A stretch of 64,000 bases of DNA from Nereida ignava (GTDB lineage Bacteria > Pseudomonadota > Alphaproteobacteria > Rhodobacterales > Rhodobacteraceae). Positions 8,738-17,914 of this stretch are shown one piece after another (within the stretch, counting starts at the first letter, position 1; each line of letters starts with the position of its first letter). The position numbers and the translations under genes were made by a program. A model generated the notes under the pieces. The model searched no databases. It saw only the letters and a list, made by a program, of their open reading frames with translations, and was not told the origin of the DNA. The stretch spans positions 124,001 through 188,000 of the forward strand of contig NZ_CVPC01000002.1 in assembly GCF_001049735.1 (NCBI RefSeq). The letters run 5' to 3'.

Positions 8738-9772
8738 TTACTCCGCAAGCAGCAGCAACGTGCCAGCGGCTTCCATCTCGCGGATCGTGGCTACAACAGC
8801 ACTCATGGCATCCTCGCCATCGGCCTGGGACACCGGCCCGCCATCTTTGATCTCGTCGCGCATACTTTCGGCCATCCGCTTGGACATGTTGTCCAAAATA
8901 AAGTTGGCAGGCGCCTCCATGCCTGTCGACAGCGCCGCAGATAGGGCGGTCAACAGCTGTTCGGGCGCCACGTCCTTGGTGATTTTGGGCACATCGCGGG
9001 GGTCAATGCGTTCTGGGATATTTGCGAATGTGAAGATGGATTTGCGCACATCTTCGGCAAATTTGGCGTCCGTTTCATCAAGACCTACGAGTACGTCATC
9101 ACGTGTTTGGGCGTGGGCAAAGTTTAAGATTGCGCCGACGCGTTCAACAGGGCTGTCATCGAAGGCTTGAACCGGCTGGGTACCCAGTTGGTCAACGATG
9201 GAAATGCCAATCAACTCAATTGCTTGTGGTGTGACGCCCGTTGTCACAGAAATGGCGTATGTAATCCGGCGCGCGCGTTCACCGGGCAGCGCGCCAAGGA
9301 TTTCAGCGGCCTTTGCAACCTGAAGTTTTGACAAAACAACCGCGCAAACCTCGATGCTTTCACCTGCTAACAGATCAACCAGCTGTGTCACGGGCAGGCC
9401 TGCGATGGTTTCCCACGGGTTCAATTGCGGGGCGAGGCCCGCCTCCTTGCGCAGCCGTCCCGCAAGGCTGGGATCAAGAGATTTCCCCATTAAATCAAGG
9501 GTGCCACCAATGTCTTTGGGGAAAGTCAGCGCCGTGCTTTCCAACTCGGCGACAAATTCATCAATCACGGCTTCAACTGTGGCCCGATCAAGGGGGCTCA
9601 TCTGCCGCATTTGATCCATCAAACCGGTCTGTTGCTCAATCGCGAGTGTGCTCAACGACAACTCACCGCCACCGCCCAAAAGCGCGCGCACAATCACGGC
9701 TGCTTTTTCACGCTTGCTCAAGCCAGCCGTGTCAGAACCCGCTGCGGGCAATTCTGGAAAGGACGGAATCAC
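8738..9772 (-). CDS. fliG: divergent flagellar motor switch protein FliG
   Basis: A 344-residue protein with FliG architecture: an N-terminal LSKREKAAVIVRALLG helix, a middle ARM-like domain, and a C-terminal domain with IFTFANI followed by charged helices and REMEAAGTLLL at the end. FliG forms the cytoplasmic switch ring with FliM/FliN and transmits stator torque. At the position of the conserved EHPQ motif of the middle domain I read ESIEVCA, so this copy is divergent. GTG at 9772 follows AAGGGG by six bases and is preferred over an unsupported ATG at 9805. No other flagellar gene is within this window, so it is isolated from any flagellar cluster. Confidence 0.8.
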   Translation of the reverse strand: MIPSFPELPAAGSDTAGLSKREKAAVIVRALLGGGGELSLSTLAIEQQTGLMDQMRQMSPLDRATVEAVIDEFVAELESTALTFPKDIGGTLDLMGKSLDPSLAGRLRKEAGLAPQLNPWETIAGLPVTQLVDLLAGESIEVCAVVLSKLQVAKAAEILGALPGERARRITYAISVTTGVTPQAIELIGISIVDQLGTQPVQAFDDSPVERVGAILNFAHAQTRDDVLVGLDETDAKFAEDVRKSIFTFANIPERIDPRDVPKITKDVAPEQLLTALSAALSTGMEAPANFILDNMSKRMAESMRDEIKDGGPVSQADGEDAMSAVVATIREMEAAGTLLLLAE

Positions 9773-9856
9773 ACAACACCCCTTGTGACGATCAATTAGG
9801 GGCATCTAACGCAGCGGATATGAACAACCCCCTAAAGGATTGCATTTTAAGCGTTT

Positions 9857-10390
9857 TTAATAGCTGTAGCCTTGGCCGTTTTGCAGCGCCATGCGCAGGG
9901 AAATCTCTGCCCATGTGCCGCGACCGCCACGGGTGCGAATTTCGGTCAGCTGTGCTGAGGCCAGCTCGATGTCGCCACTCTCAATATAGCCCTGACCCAT
10001 ATATGAGCGCGCCAAAAGGTTGTCGGGGTTCACGGCCAGCGCCTTTTGATAATAGGCAAGGCCGGTGCTGGCGTCGCCCATTTTGCGGTGGGTAAAGCCC
10101 AGATATGTCAACACACGGTCGTCATTGGGCATTTGCATCAAATTGAGCATTTGTTGTGCATCTTGGTGGCGGCCCGCGTAGGCCAACTCGCGCGCGGCGT
10201 CAAACATCGCGTCGTTGCCAAGGGCACTTTCCTTGATCTCGACGCAGCTCTGTTTGTCCGAGTCGTAGACCATTCCGGTCTCACATTCGGTTGTGGTTTT
10301 GGTGGCTTTGGGCGGTGTTGAGCTGCTGGACCCTGCTGCAAAAAGGGCTGTAGGTGCCAAAGCAAGGGCTGCGATAAGTGTGGTGCGCAT
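9857..10390 (-). CDS. secreted tetratricopeptide repeat protein
   Basis: About 177 residues. A signal peptide (MRTTLIAALALAPTALFAAG) is followed by a Ser/Thr/Pro linker, a short C-x-x-G...C pair (CETGMVYDSDKQSC) and about three TPR units, including LTYLGFTHRKMGDASTGLAYY and the following YYQKALAVNPDN. It is therefore a periplasmic or lipid-free exported TPR protein with no defined partner. GAGGA lies three and six bases before two adjacent ATG codons (10393 and 10390); the second has the better spacing. It lies between purB and fliG on the same strand, but the gaps (85 and 95 bases) do not argue for an operon. Confidence 0.82.
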   Translation of the reverse strand: MRTTLIAALALAPTALFAAGSSSSTPPKATKTTTECETGMVYDSDKQSCVEIKESALGNDAMFDAARELAYAGRHQDAQQMLNLMQMPNDDRVLTYLGFTHRKMGDASTGLAYYQKALAVNPDNLLARSYMGQGYIESGDIELASAQLTEIRTRGGRGTWAEISLRMALQNGQGYSY

Positions 10391-10485
10391 CATAGATCCT
10401 CGTAACTGGTTGCCCATTAGAGGATAGAGCGGCGCGACGCGTGGCCAAGTCCCAAAGCGGGCAGGCCACGCATCTGTGATGAAGC

Positions 10486-11787
10486 TTAGCCGAAAACGCG
10501 TTTGAAAATGGTATCAACGTGCTTGGTATGATAGCCGAGGTCGAATTTTTCCTCGATGCTTTCGACACCCAAAGCGGCAACAACGTCGCTGTCGCCCAGC
10601 AGTTCTGTTTTGAAATCTTTGCCGTCTTCCCAAACTTTCATCGCATTGCGCTGAACGTAGACATAAGCGTCTTCGCGCGACACACCCGCTTGGGTTAGGG
10701 CAAGCAGCACGCGCTGTGACATCACAAGGCCGCTGAATTTGTTCATGTTGGCCAACATGTTATCGGGGTATATCAGGAGTTTGTCGATAACGGACGTCAG
10801 CCGCGCCAGCGCGAAATCAAGGGTGACAGTTGTGTCTGGGCCAATCGTGCGCTCAACGCTGGAGTGGCTGATGTCACGCTCGTGCCAAAGGGTCACGTTT
10901 TCCATCGCCGGAACAACGGCCATACGCACAATCCGCGCAAGGCCCGTCAGGTTTTCTGTCAGCACAGGGTTTTTCTTGTGCGGCATCGCAGAGGAGCCTT
11001 TTTGGCCCGCGCTGAAATATTCCGCTGCTTCCAGAACCTCTGTGCGCTGCATGTGGCGCACTTCTGTGGCGATATTCTCAACACTCGAGGCGATAACACC
11101 CAAAGTTGCAAAGAATGCCGCATGACGGTCACGGGGGATAACTTGGGTGCTGATCGGCTCAGGCGTGAGGCCAAGCTTTGCGCAGACATGTTCTTCTACG
11201 CGCGGGTCGATGTTGGCAAAAGTACCGACGGCGCCGCTGATGGCGCCGGTCGCGATTTCGTCACGTGCGGTGCGCAGACGTGTCAGGTTGCGATCCATCT
11301 CCGCGTAAAAACGCGCAAGCGTTAGACCCATTGTGGTGGGCTCAGCGTGGATACCGTGGCTGCGGCCTACGCGGATTGTGTCTTTGTGCTCAATCGCGCG
11401 GCGCTTCAGGGCGGCTAGCAACGCTTCAAGATCAGCAATCAGCAGATCAGCGGCGCGGGTAAGTTGTACGTTGAATGTGGTGTCCAACACATCCGATGAT
11501 GTCATACCTTGGTGAACAAAGCGGGCCTCATCGCTGCCGACGTGCTCTGCCAAGTGGGTCAGAAACGCGATGACGTCGTGTTTGGTGACGGCCTCGATCT
11601 CATCAATGCGGTCCACATCGAACTCAACGTCTTTTGCCTTCCAAACAGCGTCAGCGTTTTCGCGTGGGATCACACCAAGATCAGCCATCGCATCGCACGC
11701 GTGGGCCTCAATCTCGTACCAGATCTTGAACTTGGTTTGCGGCGACCAGATAGAGACCATTTCAGGGCGGGAATAGCGAGGGATCAT
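10486..11787 (-). CDS. purB: adenylosuccinate lyase PurB
   Basis: A 433-residue cytosolic enzyme of the fumarase/aspartase superfamily. It removes fumarate from SAICAR and from adenylosuccinate in purine synthesis. The superfamily signature SSAMPHKKNP is present, along with the N-terminal MIPRYSRPEM of the bacterial PurB family and the conserved histidine in GRSHGIHAEPT. Length is normal. The promoter must lie in the 150-base gap to the divergent DUF6314 gene. Confidence 0.96.
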   Translation of the reverse strand: MIPRYSRPEMVSIWSPQTKFKIWYEIEAHACDAMADLGVIPRENADAVWKAKDVEFDVDRIDEIEAVTKHDVIAFLTHLAEHVGSDEARFVHQGMTSSDVLDTTFNVQLTRAADLLIADLEALLAALKRRAIEHKDTIRVGRSHGIHAEPTTMGLTLARFYAEMDRNLTRLRTARDEIATGAISGAVGTFANIDPRVEEHVCAKLGLTPEPISTQVIPRDRHAAFFATLGVIASSVENIATEVRHMQRTEVLEAAEYFSAGQKGSSAMPHKKNPVLTENLTGLARIVRMAVVPAMENVTLWHERDISHSSVERTIGPDTTVTLDFALARLTSVIDKLLIYPDNMLANMNKFSGLVMSQRVLLALTQAGVSREDAYVYVQRNAMKVWEDGKDFKTELLGDSDVVAALGVESIEEKFDLGYHTKHVDTIFKRVFG

Positions 11788-11937
11788 AGGGCGTGGCCTT
11801 TTTTGAAGAGAGTTGGGGTTGGCAAGGGGCTTGGCGGCCTCTTAAACCCTTGGGCAGATGGGAACAAGGGCAGGGTACGGGACCCCGGTGATGATGGGGC
11901 CGTATTCAATATGCATATGGGCAAGGCGGATGATGGA

Positions 11938-12405
11938 ATGAGCAAAGATTCAGCAGTGAGACAGTTGTCCGATTTTGAGGGCGTTTGGCAAATTACCCGC
12001 AAAATTATCCATGCAGATGGCACAGTTGCGCGGTTTAACGGGACGGGGACATTCGTCTGCGTTCAGTCAGGCCTTGTCTATGATGAAAGCGGCGCGCTGC
12101 AATTTGAAATGCAGCGGACAGATGTCTCGGGTGCGGCAGAGCTCGGTCCCAAGATTACAGGAACCCGCAGATATTTTTGGGACACGCCTGATGATGGCTC
12201 GGGGGCGGATCATGTGCCTGTGCGATTTGCAGATGGCCGTGCGTTTCATCTGGTCCCTCTGGGCGGGGGCGATGCGGCGCATTGGTGTGATCCGGATCAG
12301 TATGATGTGTCTTATGATTTCACCCAGTGGCCGGTTTGGGAAGCGGTCTGGCACGTGCGCGGGCCGCGCAAAGACTATGTGATGACAAGCCAGTACTGTC
12401 GCTAA
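11938..12405 (+). CDS. DUF6314 family protein
   Basis: A 155-residue soluble protein recognised by the DUF6314 pattern: an opening LSDFEGVWQITRKI, a central GLVYDESG, RRYFW, and the strongly conserved ending HWCDPDQYDVSY then GPRKDYVMTSQY. The fold resembles a calycin-like beta barrel; no function is established. The start at 11938 is chosen because it gives the family N-terminus. The reading frame is open further upstream without a good ribosome-binding site, and a pair of ATG codons at 11911 and 11917 is an alternative. Confidence 0.8.
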   Translation: MSKDSAVRQLSDFEGVWQITRKIIHADGTVARFNGTGTFVCVQSGLVYDESGALQFEMQRTDVSGAAELGPKITGTRRYFWDTPDDGSGADHVPVRFADGRAFHLVPLGGGDAAHWCDPDQYDVSYDFTQWPVWEAVWHVRGPRKDYVMTSQYCR

Positions 12406-12494
12406 CACTGTGGTCGGGGTGCTTATTCTCTTGCGATTGGGCCGTGTGCGCGATTAAACAGGCGGTAACGAGAACAAGATTGGAGATCTCCGAT

Positions 12495-13094
12495 ATGGCG
12501 TTGACCATGAACGACAAAGTCCTGACCGAAGCGTTTGGCGCATCCGAAGGCGCGCTTTTGCGCCTCAAGCAAATCATGCTGGTAGTAGTGGGTATTGCCG
12601 CGCTGGCGATCGCTGCAAAAGTGAAGATCCCCATGATCCCCGTACCAATGACCCTTGGTACATTGGCTGTTTTGACCGTTGGCGCGGCCTATGGCCCGCG
12701 TTTGGGATTGGTCACAATCATCGGTTACATGATCTTGGGTGCGGCGGGCTTTGACGTGTTTGCATCATCTGCGGCGGGCGTGTCCGGCATTGAATACATG
12801 ATGGGTGGCACAGGCGGCTATCTGGTTGGCTACGTGCTTGCCACGTTCGCCTTGGGTGTTTTGGCGCGCATGGGCTGGGACCGTAGTGCTGCGAAAATGG
12901 CTGCAGCGATGCTGATCGGTAACGCACTTATCTACATCCCGGGCCTGTTGTGGCTTGGTACACTTTACGGCTGGGACAAGCCGATCCTTGAGTGGGGCCT
13001 CACACCTTTCATCTACGGCGATCTACTGAAATTGGCGATTGCAGCGATGATCGTGCCAATGGCGTGGAAAGCAATCGGCAAAGCCCGCGGCTGA
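12495..13094 (+). CDS. bioY: biotin transporter substrate-binding component BioY
   Basis: A 199-residue membrane protein of the ECF transporter S-component family with six hydrophobic segments. It contains the BioY pattern KIPMIPVPMTLGT and the glycine-rich GGTGGYLVGY, which lines the biotin site. Solitary BioY can import biotin alone or with a shared EcfAT module; no EcfA/EcfT gene is adjacent here. The ATG at 12495 has a GGAG about nine bases upstream. A strong terminator follows. Confidence 0.93.
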   Translation: MALTMNDKVLTEAFGASEGALLRLKQIMLVVVGIAALAIAAKVKIPMIPVPMTLGTLAVLTVGAAYGPRLGLVTIIGYMILGAAGFDVFASSAAGVSGIEYMMGGTGGYLVGYVLATFALGVLARMGWDRSAAKMAAAMLIGNALIYIPGLLWLGTLYGWDKPILEWGLTPFIYGDLLKLAIAAMIVPMAWKAIGKARG

Positions 13095-13120
13095 TCCTGC
13101 GAAACATATTTGACGTTATT

Positions 13121-13153
13121 AAGGCGCTCACCAATTAGGTGGGCGCCTTTTTT
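13121..13153 (+). terminator. Rho-independent terminator after bioY
   Basis: A ten-base stem GGCGCTCACC (13123-13132) pairs with GGTGGGCGCC (13138-13147) through one G-U pair. The loop is AATTA and six T residues follow. Confidence 0.9.
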
Positions 13154-13212
13154 CATGAGCGGACGCTTAGGAGCGCAATGAGACAGGTGTCCGTTTACGG
13201 GTCAGTCGTCAC

Positions 13213-14433
13213 TTACGCGCCTGATGCGAGCACGGTCTCAATCCTGCTGGATTGCTCAAGAGTTTTGTGAACCGGACATTTGTCCGCAATTTCCATCAAA
13301 CGTGTGGTTTGCTCAGGTGTTAAAGGGCCGGACAGGTGTATCGCGCGGCGGAAATTATCGATACGGACATTTGTCGCAGGATCGCTGTCTTGGGCGTGCA
13401 TCTTGTCGTGGGTGACGTCGACGGACACATGTTCAAGGGGCCAGCCCTTGCGCCGCGCGTACATCCGAATTGTCATCGATGTGCATGCCCCCAGACCTGC
13501 TGCAAGAAACCCGTAAGGGGACATTCCTTGATTTGTGCCACCGTAGGCCTGAGGCTCATCCGCAAGAACGTGATGTTTTTCACCTGATCTGATGTCTTGC
13601 AAAAACCCTTTGGGATCGGCCTCTGACACACGGGTAACACCTTCGGGCACGCCAATGGGCGGTGCGGGACGGGTAACATCGATGTAACGCTCGGCCCACG
13701 CGGCGATCACACCTGCGGCGTATTCTGCATCTTCAGGGCTGCGCAATAAGTGGTCAGCCTTGTCGAGTGTCACAAATGACTTTGGATGCCGCGCGGCGCC
13801 AAAAATCTGACTGGCGTTTTCAATGCCTACGGTTTCATTAACGGGCGAATGCATGACCAAAAGGGCAGCGTTGAGGTTTCGTACTGCGGTCTCAATTTCA
13901 ATGCCTTGGACGTCCTCAACGAACTGTTTGCCAATCGTAAAGGGCCGCCCACCAAGGGTCACCTCGGCGGAACCTTTTTCGATTATATCTGGAATGGCGC
14001 TGGCGAAATGATGGGTCACATGCGCGGGGTCAAAAGGCGCACCAACGGTCACGACGCCCTTAATCTGGGGTAATTGCGCGGCGGCCTTCAGTACGGCGGC
14101 CCCGCCTAGGGAGTGCCCGATCAACAGGGAAGGCGTCAAATTTCGGTCGGTCAGATAGGCGCTCGCAGCGACCAGATCATCTACGTTTGAGGTGAAATCC
14201 GTTTGGGCAAAGCGTCCCTCGGATTGCCCAAGACCGGTGAAATCAAAGCGCATAACAGCAAACCCCATGGCCGACAGACGGGCCGCGATGCGCCGTGCGG
14301 CGGGCAGGTCTTTGGTGCACGTGAAGCAATGGGCCAGAAGCGCCGTTGCAACAGGGTCTCCTGCGGGCAAATCAAGACGCGCGGACAGGCTTAGACCAGC
14401 GTTATTTTTGAATTCAATTGTTTCGCTCGGCAT
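13213..14433 (-). CDS. bifunctional alpha/beta hydrolase - OsmC-like protein
   Basis: A 406-residue natural fusion found in many proteobacteria. Residues about 1-255 form an alpha/beta hydrolase with nucleophile elbow GHSLGG (Ser108), an acid region MHSPVNETVG and the late histidine in DKADHLL. Residues about 265-406 form an OsmC/Ohr-type peroxidase domain with its two redox cysteines at about Cys317 (GACTSMT) and Cys386 (DKCPVHKT). Likely roles are ester hydrolysis coupled with peroxide detoxification; the native substrate is unknown. ATG at 14433 has AAGGGG six bases upstream and is preferred over the ATG nine codons earlier. Confidence 0.9.
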   Translation of the reverse strand: MPSETIEFKNNAGLSLSARLDLPAGDPVATALLAHCFTCTKDLPAARRIAARLSAMGFAVMRFDFTGLGQSEGRFAQTDFTSNVDDLVAASAYLTDRNLTPSLLIGHSLGGAAVLKAAAQLPQIKGVVTVGAPFDPAHVTHHFASAIPDIIEKGSAEVTLGGRPFTIGKQFVEDVQGIEIETAVRNLNAALLVMHSPVNETVGIENASQIFGAARHPKSFVTLDKADHLLRSPEDAEYAAGVIAAWAERYIDVTRPAPPIGVPEGVTRVSEADPKGFLQDIRSGEKHHVLADEPQAYGGTNQGMSPYGFLAAGLGACTSMTIRMYARRKGWPLEHVSVDVTHDKMHAQDSDPATNVRIDNFRRAIHLSGPLTPEQTTRLMEIADKCPVHKTLEQSSRIETVLASGA

Positions 14434-14565
14434 GGTGCGCCCCTTTTTGCTGTGTCTCATATGTGCAAGTTTGGCGGTGCAATCGCAAGTTATGCTTCAT
14501 CGGCGTCACGGGAAGGTGACGGAAGTTACGTTTTGCCTGTGGTTGCATAAATAAGTTTCGACAAG

Positions 14566-14598
14566 AAAAAGCCGCGCCAGAAGTGATCCGGACGCGGC
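14566..14598 (-). terminator. Rho-independent terminator for the small minus-strand gene
   Basis: On the minus strand, GCCGCGTC (14598-14591) pairs with GGCGCGGC (14578-14571) through one G-U pair and is followed by TTTTT. It lies about 30 bases after the stop of the 66-residue gene at 14628. Confidence 0.8.
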
Positions 14599-14627
14599 AG
14601 TTGGTCGGGGGGAGATATGATTTGGTG

Positions 14628-14828
14628 TTAGGCCGAACAGCAGATCAGACCGCGGCGCAGTCGTTCTTCCAAAGTTGCGCGGGCAGGGCGCGTGGCGCGT
14701 AATTGGATTGCAATGGCCGACCATCCGCCGCTCCCGCGTTTGCGGATCGATAGTGTTTTGCGTTCAACGCGCTTGGGGCTGATTTGGCCGTGTGCGGCAT
14801 TTGGGGATGTGGTCTGGGATATCGGCAT
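14628..14828 (-). CDS. small basic protein of unknown function (66 aa)
   Basis: I do not recognise this protein. It is 66 residues long, rich in Arg, Lys and Ser, has no membrane segment and ends in LICCSA. Three features support a real gene: an AAGGA ribosome-binding site eight bases before the ATG at 14828, a terminator directly downstream, and a codon composition similar to neighbours. The frame is open further upstream to 14972, but that extension is A+T-rich and lacks a ribosome-binding site. An overlapping frame (14645-14932) is the alternative and lacks both signals. The strong positive charge suggests nucleic-acid or ribosome contact, which is only an inference. Confidence 0.5.
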   Translation of the reverse strand: MPISQTTSPNAAHGQISPKRVERKTLSIRKRGSGGWSAIAIQLRATRPARATLEERLRRGLICCSA

Positions 14829-15018
14829 CTTTGCAATCCTTTTATTGGATGATCTTTGTTTAGATGCCGATTTGGGAACAATAAGGTTAAAATTGTGGAA
14901 ATGTTTTGTTTCCGAAGTCGAAAAAGTGTCATTCGCGATAGTTAATGCGCGTTGGTGAGACAGTAATGTCACTTATTCAGGCCGTGTGGCGTGACCCATA
15001 AGTTTACCACGTGCCTAC

Positions 15019-15050
15019 GAAAAAGGGCGCCCCGATCCGGAGCGCCCTTA
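15019..15050 (-). terminator. Rho-independent terminator after glnA
   Basis: AAGGGCGC (minus-strand copy at 15049-15042) pairs with GCGCCCTT (15030-15023), and a U-tract follows on the minus strand. It lies about 20 bases after the glnA stop. Confidence 0.88.
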
Positions 15051-15072
15051 GTTCTGTCATCTAAAGCAGAGA

Positions 15073-16482
15073 TTAGCAGCTGTAGTACATTTTAAATTCA
15101 ACAGGGTGTGGTGTGTGCTCATACGCCACCAGTTCTTCCATTTTGAGAGCAACGTAGCCATCAATTTGGTCTTTTGTGAACACGTCACCGGCCAAGAGGA
15201 ACTCGTGATCTGCTTCCAGAGCGTCAAGCGCTTCGCGCAAGCTGCCGCAGACTGTTGGAATTTCTGCGAGCTCTTCTGGTGGCAGGTCGTAGAGGTCTTT
15301 GTCAGACGCCGCACCTGGGTCAATCTTGTTTTTGATGCCGTCAAGGCCAGCCATCAGCAAGGCTGCAAAGCACAAGTATGGGTTGGCTGCGGGATCGGGG
15401 AAACGTGCTTCGACGCGTTTTGCTTTGGGGCTTTCGGCCCATGGAATACGTACGCAGCCTGAGCGGTTACGAGCAGAATATGCGCGCAGAACAGGTGCTT
15501 CAAAGCCCGGTATCAAACGCTTGTAGCTGTTTGTGGACGGGTTTGTGAACGCGTTTAGTGCTTTTGCGTGCTTCAAGATGCCGCCAATGAAATACAGCGC
15601 TTCTTGGCTGAGATCGGCGTATTTGTCACCTGCAAACAATGGCTTACCATCTTTCCAGATGGACATGTTTACGTGCATGCCCGTGCCGTTATCGCCTGCG
15701 ATTGGCTTTGGCATGAAGGTTGCGGATTTACCGTATGCGTGTGCCACGTTGTGGATCACGTATTTGTATTTCTGCAGCTCATCGGCTTGTTTGGTGAGTG
15801 AACCGAAGACAAGGCCAAGCTCGTGCTGGCATGACGCCACTTCGTGGTGGTGCTTGTCCACTTTCATGCCCATGCGCTTCATGGTCGACAGCATTTCGCC
15901 GCGGATGTCCTGCGCGTCGTCAATTGGGTTAACGGGGAAGTAACCGCCTTTAACGCCGGGACGGTGGCCCATGTTGCCCATTTCGTATTCGGTGTCTGTG
16001 TTCCATGACGCGTCTTGCGCGTCGATTTGGTAAGACACTTTGTTCATCTCAACAGAGAAACGTACGTCGTCGAACAGGAAGAATTCAGCTTCTGGGCCAA
16101 AGAATGACTGGTCGCCGATGCCTGATGAGATCAGGTAGGCTTCTGCTTTTTCTGCTGTGCCGCGTGGGTCGCGTGAGTAGGGCTCGCCTGTGTCTGGCTC
16201 AACGACTGAGCAGTGAATGCAGAGTGTTTTTTCAGCATAGAACGGATCGATGTATGCAGAGTTGGCATCGGGGATCAGCTTCATGTCTGACTCTTCGATC
16301 GATTTCCAGCCCGCGATGGATGAGCCGTCGAACATGAAACCGCCATCAAGGAAGTCTTCGTCAACTTCGTCATTGATTACGGTTACGTGCTGTAGCTTGC
16401 CGCGTGGGTCTGTGAAACGGATGTCGACATACTCGATGTCTTCGTCCTTGATCATCTTTACGATGTCAGCGTTGGTTGTCAT
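15073..16482 (-). CDS. glnA: glutamine synthetase type I GlnA
   Basis: A 469-residue dodecameric enzyme that makes glutamine from glutamate, ammonia and ATP. The adenylylation site is visible as LYDLPPEE with Tyr398, so activity is probably controlled by GlnE under PII input. The ATP-binding FMPKP and the [10 protein letters not shown] region are intact. ATG at 16482 is eight bases from AAGGGAG and gives the normal N-terminus MTTNADIV; two earlier in-frame starts are rejected. It follows glnB by 40 bases on the same strand, the usual glnBA operon of alphaproteobacteria. Confidence 0.97.
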   Translation of the reverse strand: MTTNADIVKMIKDEDIEYVDIRFTDPRGKLQHVTVINDEVDEDFLDGGFMFDGSSIAGWKSIEESDMKLIPDANSAYIDPFYAEKTLCIHCSVVEPDTGEPYSRDPRGTAEKAEAYLISSGIGDQSFFGPEAEFFLFDDVRFSVEMNKVSYQIDAQDASWNTDTEYEMGNMGHRPGVKGGYFPVNPIDDAQDIRGEMLSTMKRMGMKVDKHHHEVASCQHELGLVFGSLTKQADELQKYKYVIHNVAHAYGKSATFMPKPIAGDNGTGMHVNMSIWKDGKPLFAGDKYADLSQEALYFIGGILKHAKALNAFTNPSTNSYKRLIPGFEAPVLRAYSARNRSGCVRIPWAESPKAKRVEARFPDPAANPYLCFAALLMAGLDGIKNKIDPGAASDKDLYDLPPEELAEIPTVCGSLREALDALEADHEFLLAGDVFTKDQIDGYVALKMEELVAYEHTPHPVEFKMYYSC

Positions 16483-16522
16483 TACCATGGCTCCCTTAGA
16501 AATAGTGTGGGTAAAGAATGGG

Positions 16523-16978
<456 letters not shown>

Positions 16979-17036
16979 TTAAGCAACGCGCCAAAAATAA
17001 GTGCAGAAAATAAACTGCTCCTCACTTGGAACAAGA

Positions 17037-17561
17037 TTACTCGGTTAATGATGCGATACGTGCGCGCTCAACGATCATTTCCAGCCCGTTCACATAAATG
17101 ATCTGTGGGGCGTCAAACTGCAGGTGTAGCAACGTCGTGCGCCGCTTGGTTCCGCGGACAATCGTCTCGCCATTAACCAGTTTTTCAGCATAAATGATAG
17201 CTTGAGGTGTCCCGCGCAGGGCCTTCGCCAGCCAGTTTCGCAGCAAAACAGGCTGATCGGTGCGTAAGGACAGATGACCGCGGGGCACGTCAGGTCCGAG
17301 CGCATGAGCGGACATGTGTATCGGGTCTAAGATATCAGAACTCTGATGAACGCCGTGAAGCCTGACCAAACCGCGGTTGCGCGATACAATGCGATCGCCT
17401 GCGTTAAGGTATTCAACGGGAAGCTCGCCTTCCGCTGTCATGATTAACGTGCCGGGCACAAAACCGGACGTATGTAATTCGTGCACACCGTTAGAGTGGT
17501 CAGTTCTTGCGTATGTATTAACCTGCTCTGCAGTGCGTCCGGCCATTTTCGGCTCCATCAC
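17037..17561 (-). CDS. short Hint (hedgehog/intein) domain protein
   Basis: A 174-residue protein of the Hint-domain family that is expanded in roseobacters. The opening of the Hint domain reads GFVPGTLIMTAEGELPVEYL, followed by GDRIVSRNRGLV and a late IYVNGLEMIVE. The residue normally acting as splicing nucleophile (Cys, as in CFTPGT) is Val here (FVPGT), so autoprocessing is doubtful. There is no RTX repeat and no signal peptide. Such short Hint proteins accompany type I secreted proteins, but none is adjacent. A second ATG one codon later is equally possible as the start. Confidence 0.75.
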   Translation of the reverse strand: MMEPKMAGRTAEQVNTYARTDHSNGVHELHTSGFVPGTLIMTAEGELPVEYLNAGDRIVSRNRGLVRLHGVHQSSDILDPIHMSAHALGPDVPRGHLSLRTDQPVLLRNWLAKALRGTPQAIIYAEKLVNGETIVRGTKRRTTLLHLQFDAPQIIYVNGLEMIVERARIASLTE

Positions 17562-17722
17562 GCAAGTCCTGCTACTGTCTCAATGCCTTAACCTTAACAA
17601 AGGGTGAACGTGCTGTCTTGGTAAGAATTCTGGGACCTGATGTATTTTATGCAGATTTTTTCGCCTGTTGCGCAAAAACCCTCTCGCATCCCGCGCAGAG
17701 CTTTGCTAAGTCCTTGCGCAGT

Positions 17723-17807
17723 GCGGGTGTGGCGGAATTGGTAGACGCACCAGATTTAGGTTCTGGCGCCGCGAGGCGTGGGGGTTCAAGTCCCTTCACC
17801 CGTACCA
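17723..17807 (+). tRNA. tRNA-Leu (anticodon UAG)
   Basis: An 85-base class II tRNA. The acceptor GCGGGTG pairs with CACCCGT (G1-U72 wobble), the D-arm is GGCGGAATTGG, the anticodon stem CCAGA/TCTGG encloses the loop TTTAGGT (anticodon TAG), and a long variable arm GCGCCGCGAGGCGT is present. The T-arm contains GGTTCAAGTCC and the CCA end is encoded. Confidence 0.96.
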
Positions 17808-17914
17808 TTTACACAATAGATTTAGGCATATTTTGAAAGGCGCTTGCACCTTTTGGCCGACCCTCATAGAAGGGCCGCTGAATTACGTATTACGCCGATA
17901 AAAGGACGATCCCT

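Noticed and set aside
9313-10095. 260-codon plus-strand frame over fliG and the TPR gene
   Set aside because: It overlaps two well-supported minus-strand genes and has no domain pattern.
17588-17600. Tandem TTAACCTTAAC as a CtrA site upstream of the Hint gene
   Set aside because: The half-sites are separated by two bases, not seven, so it does not match the full box; too short to call.
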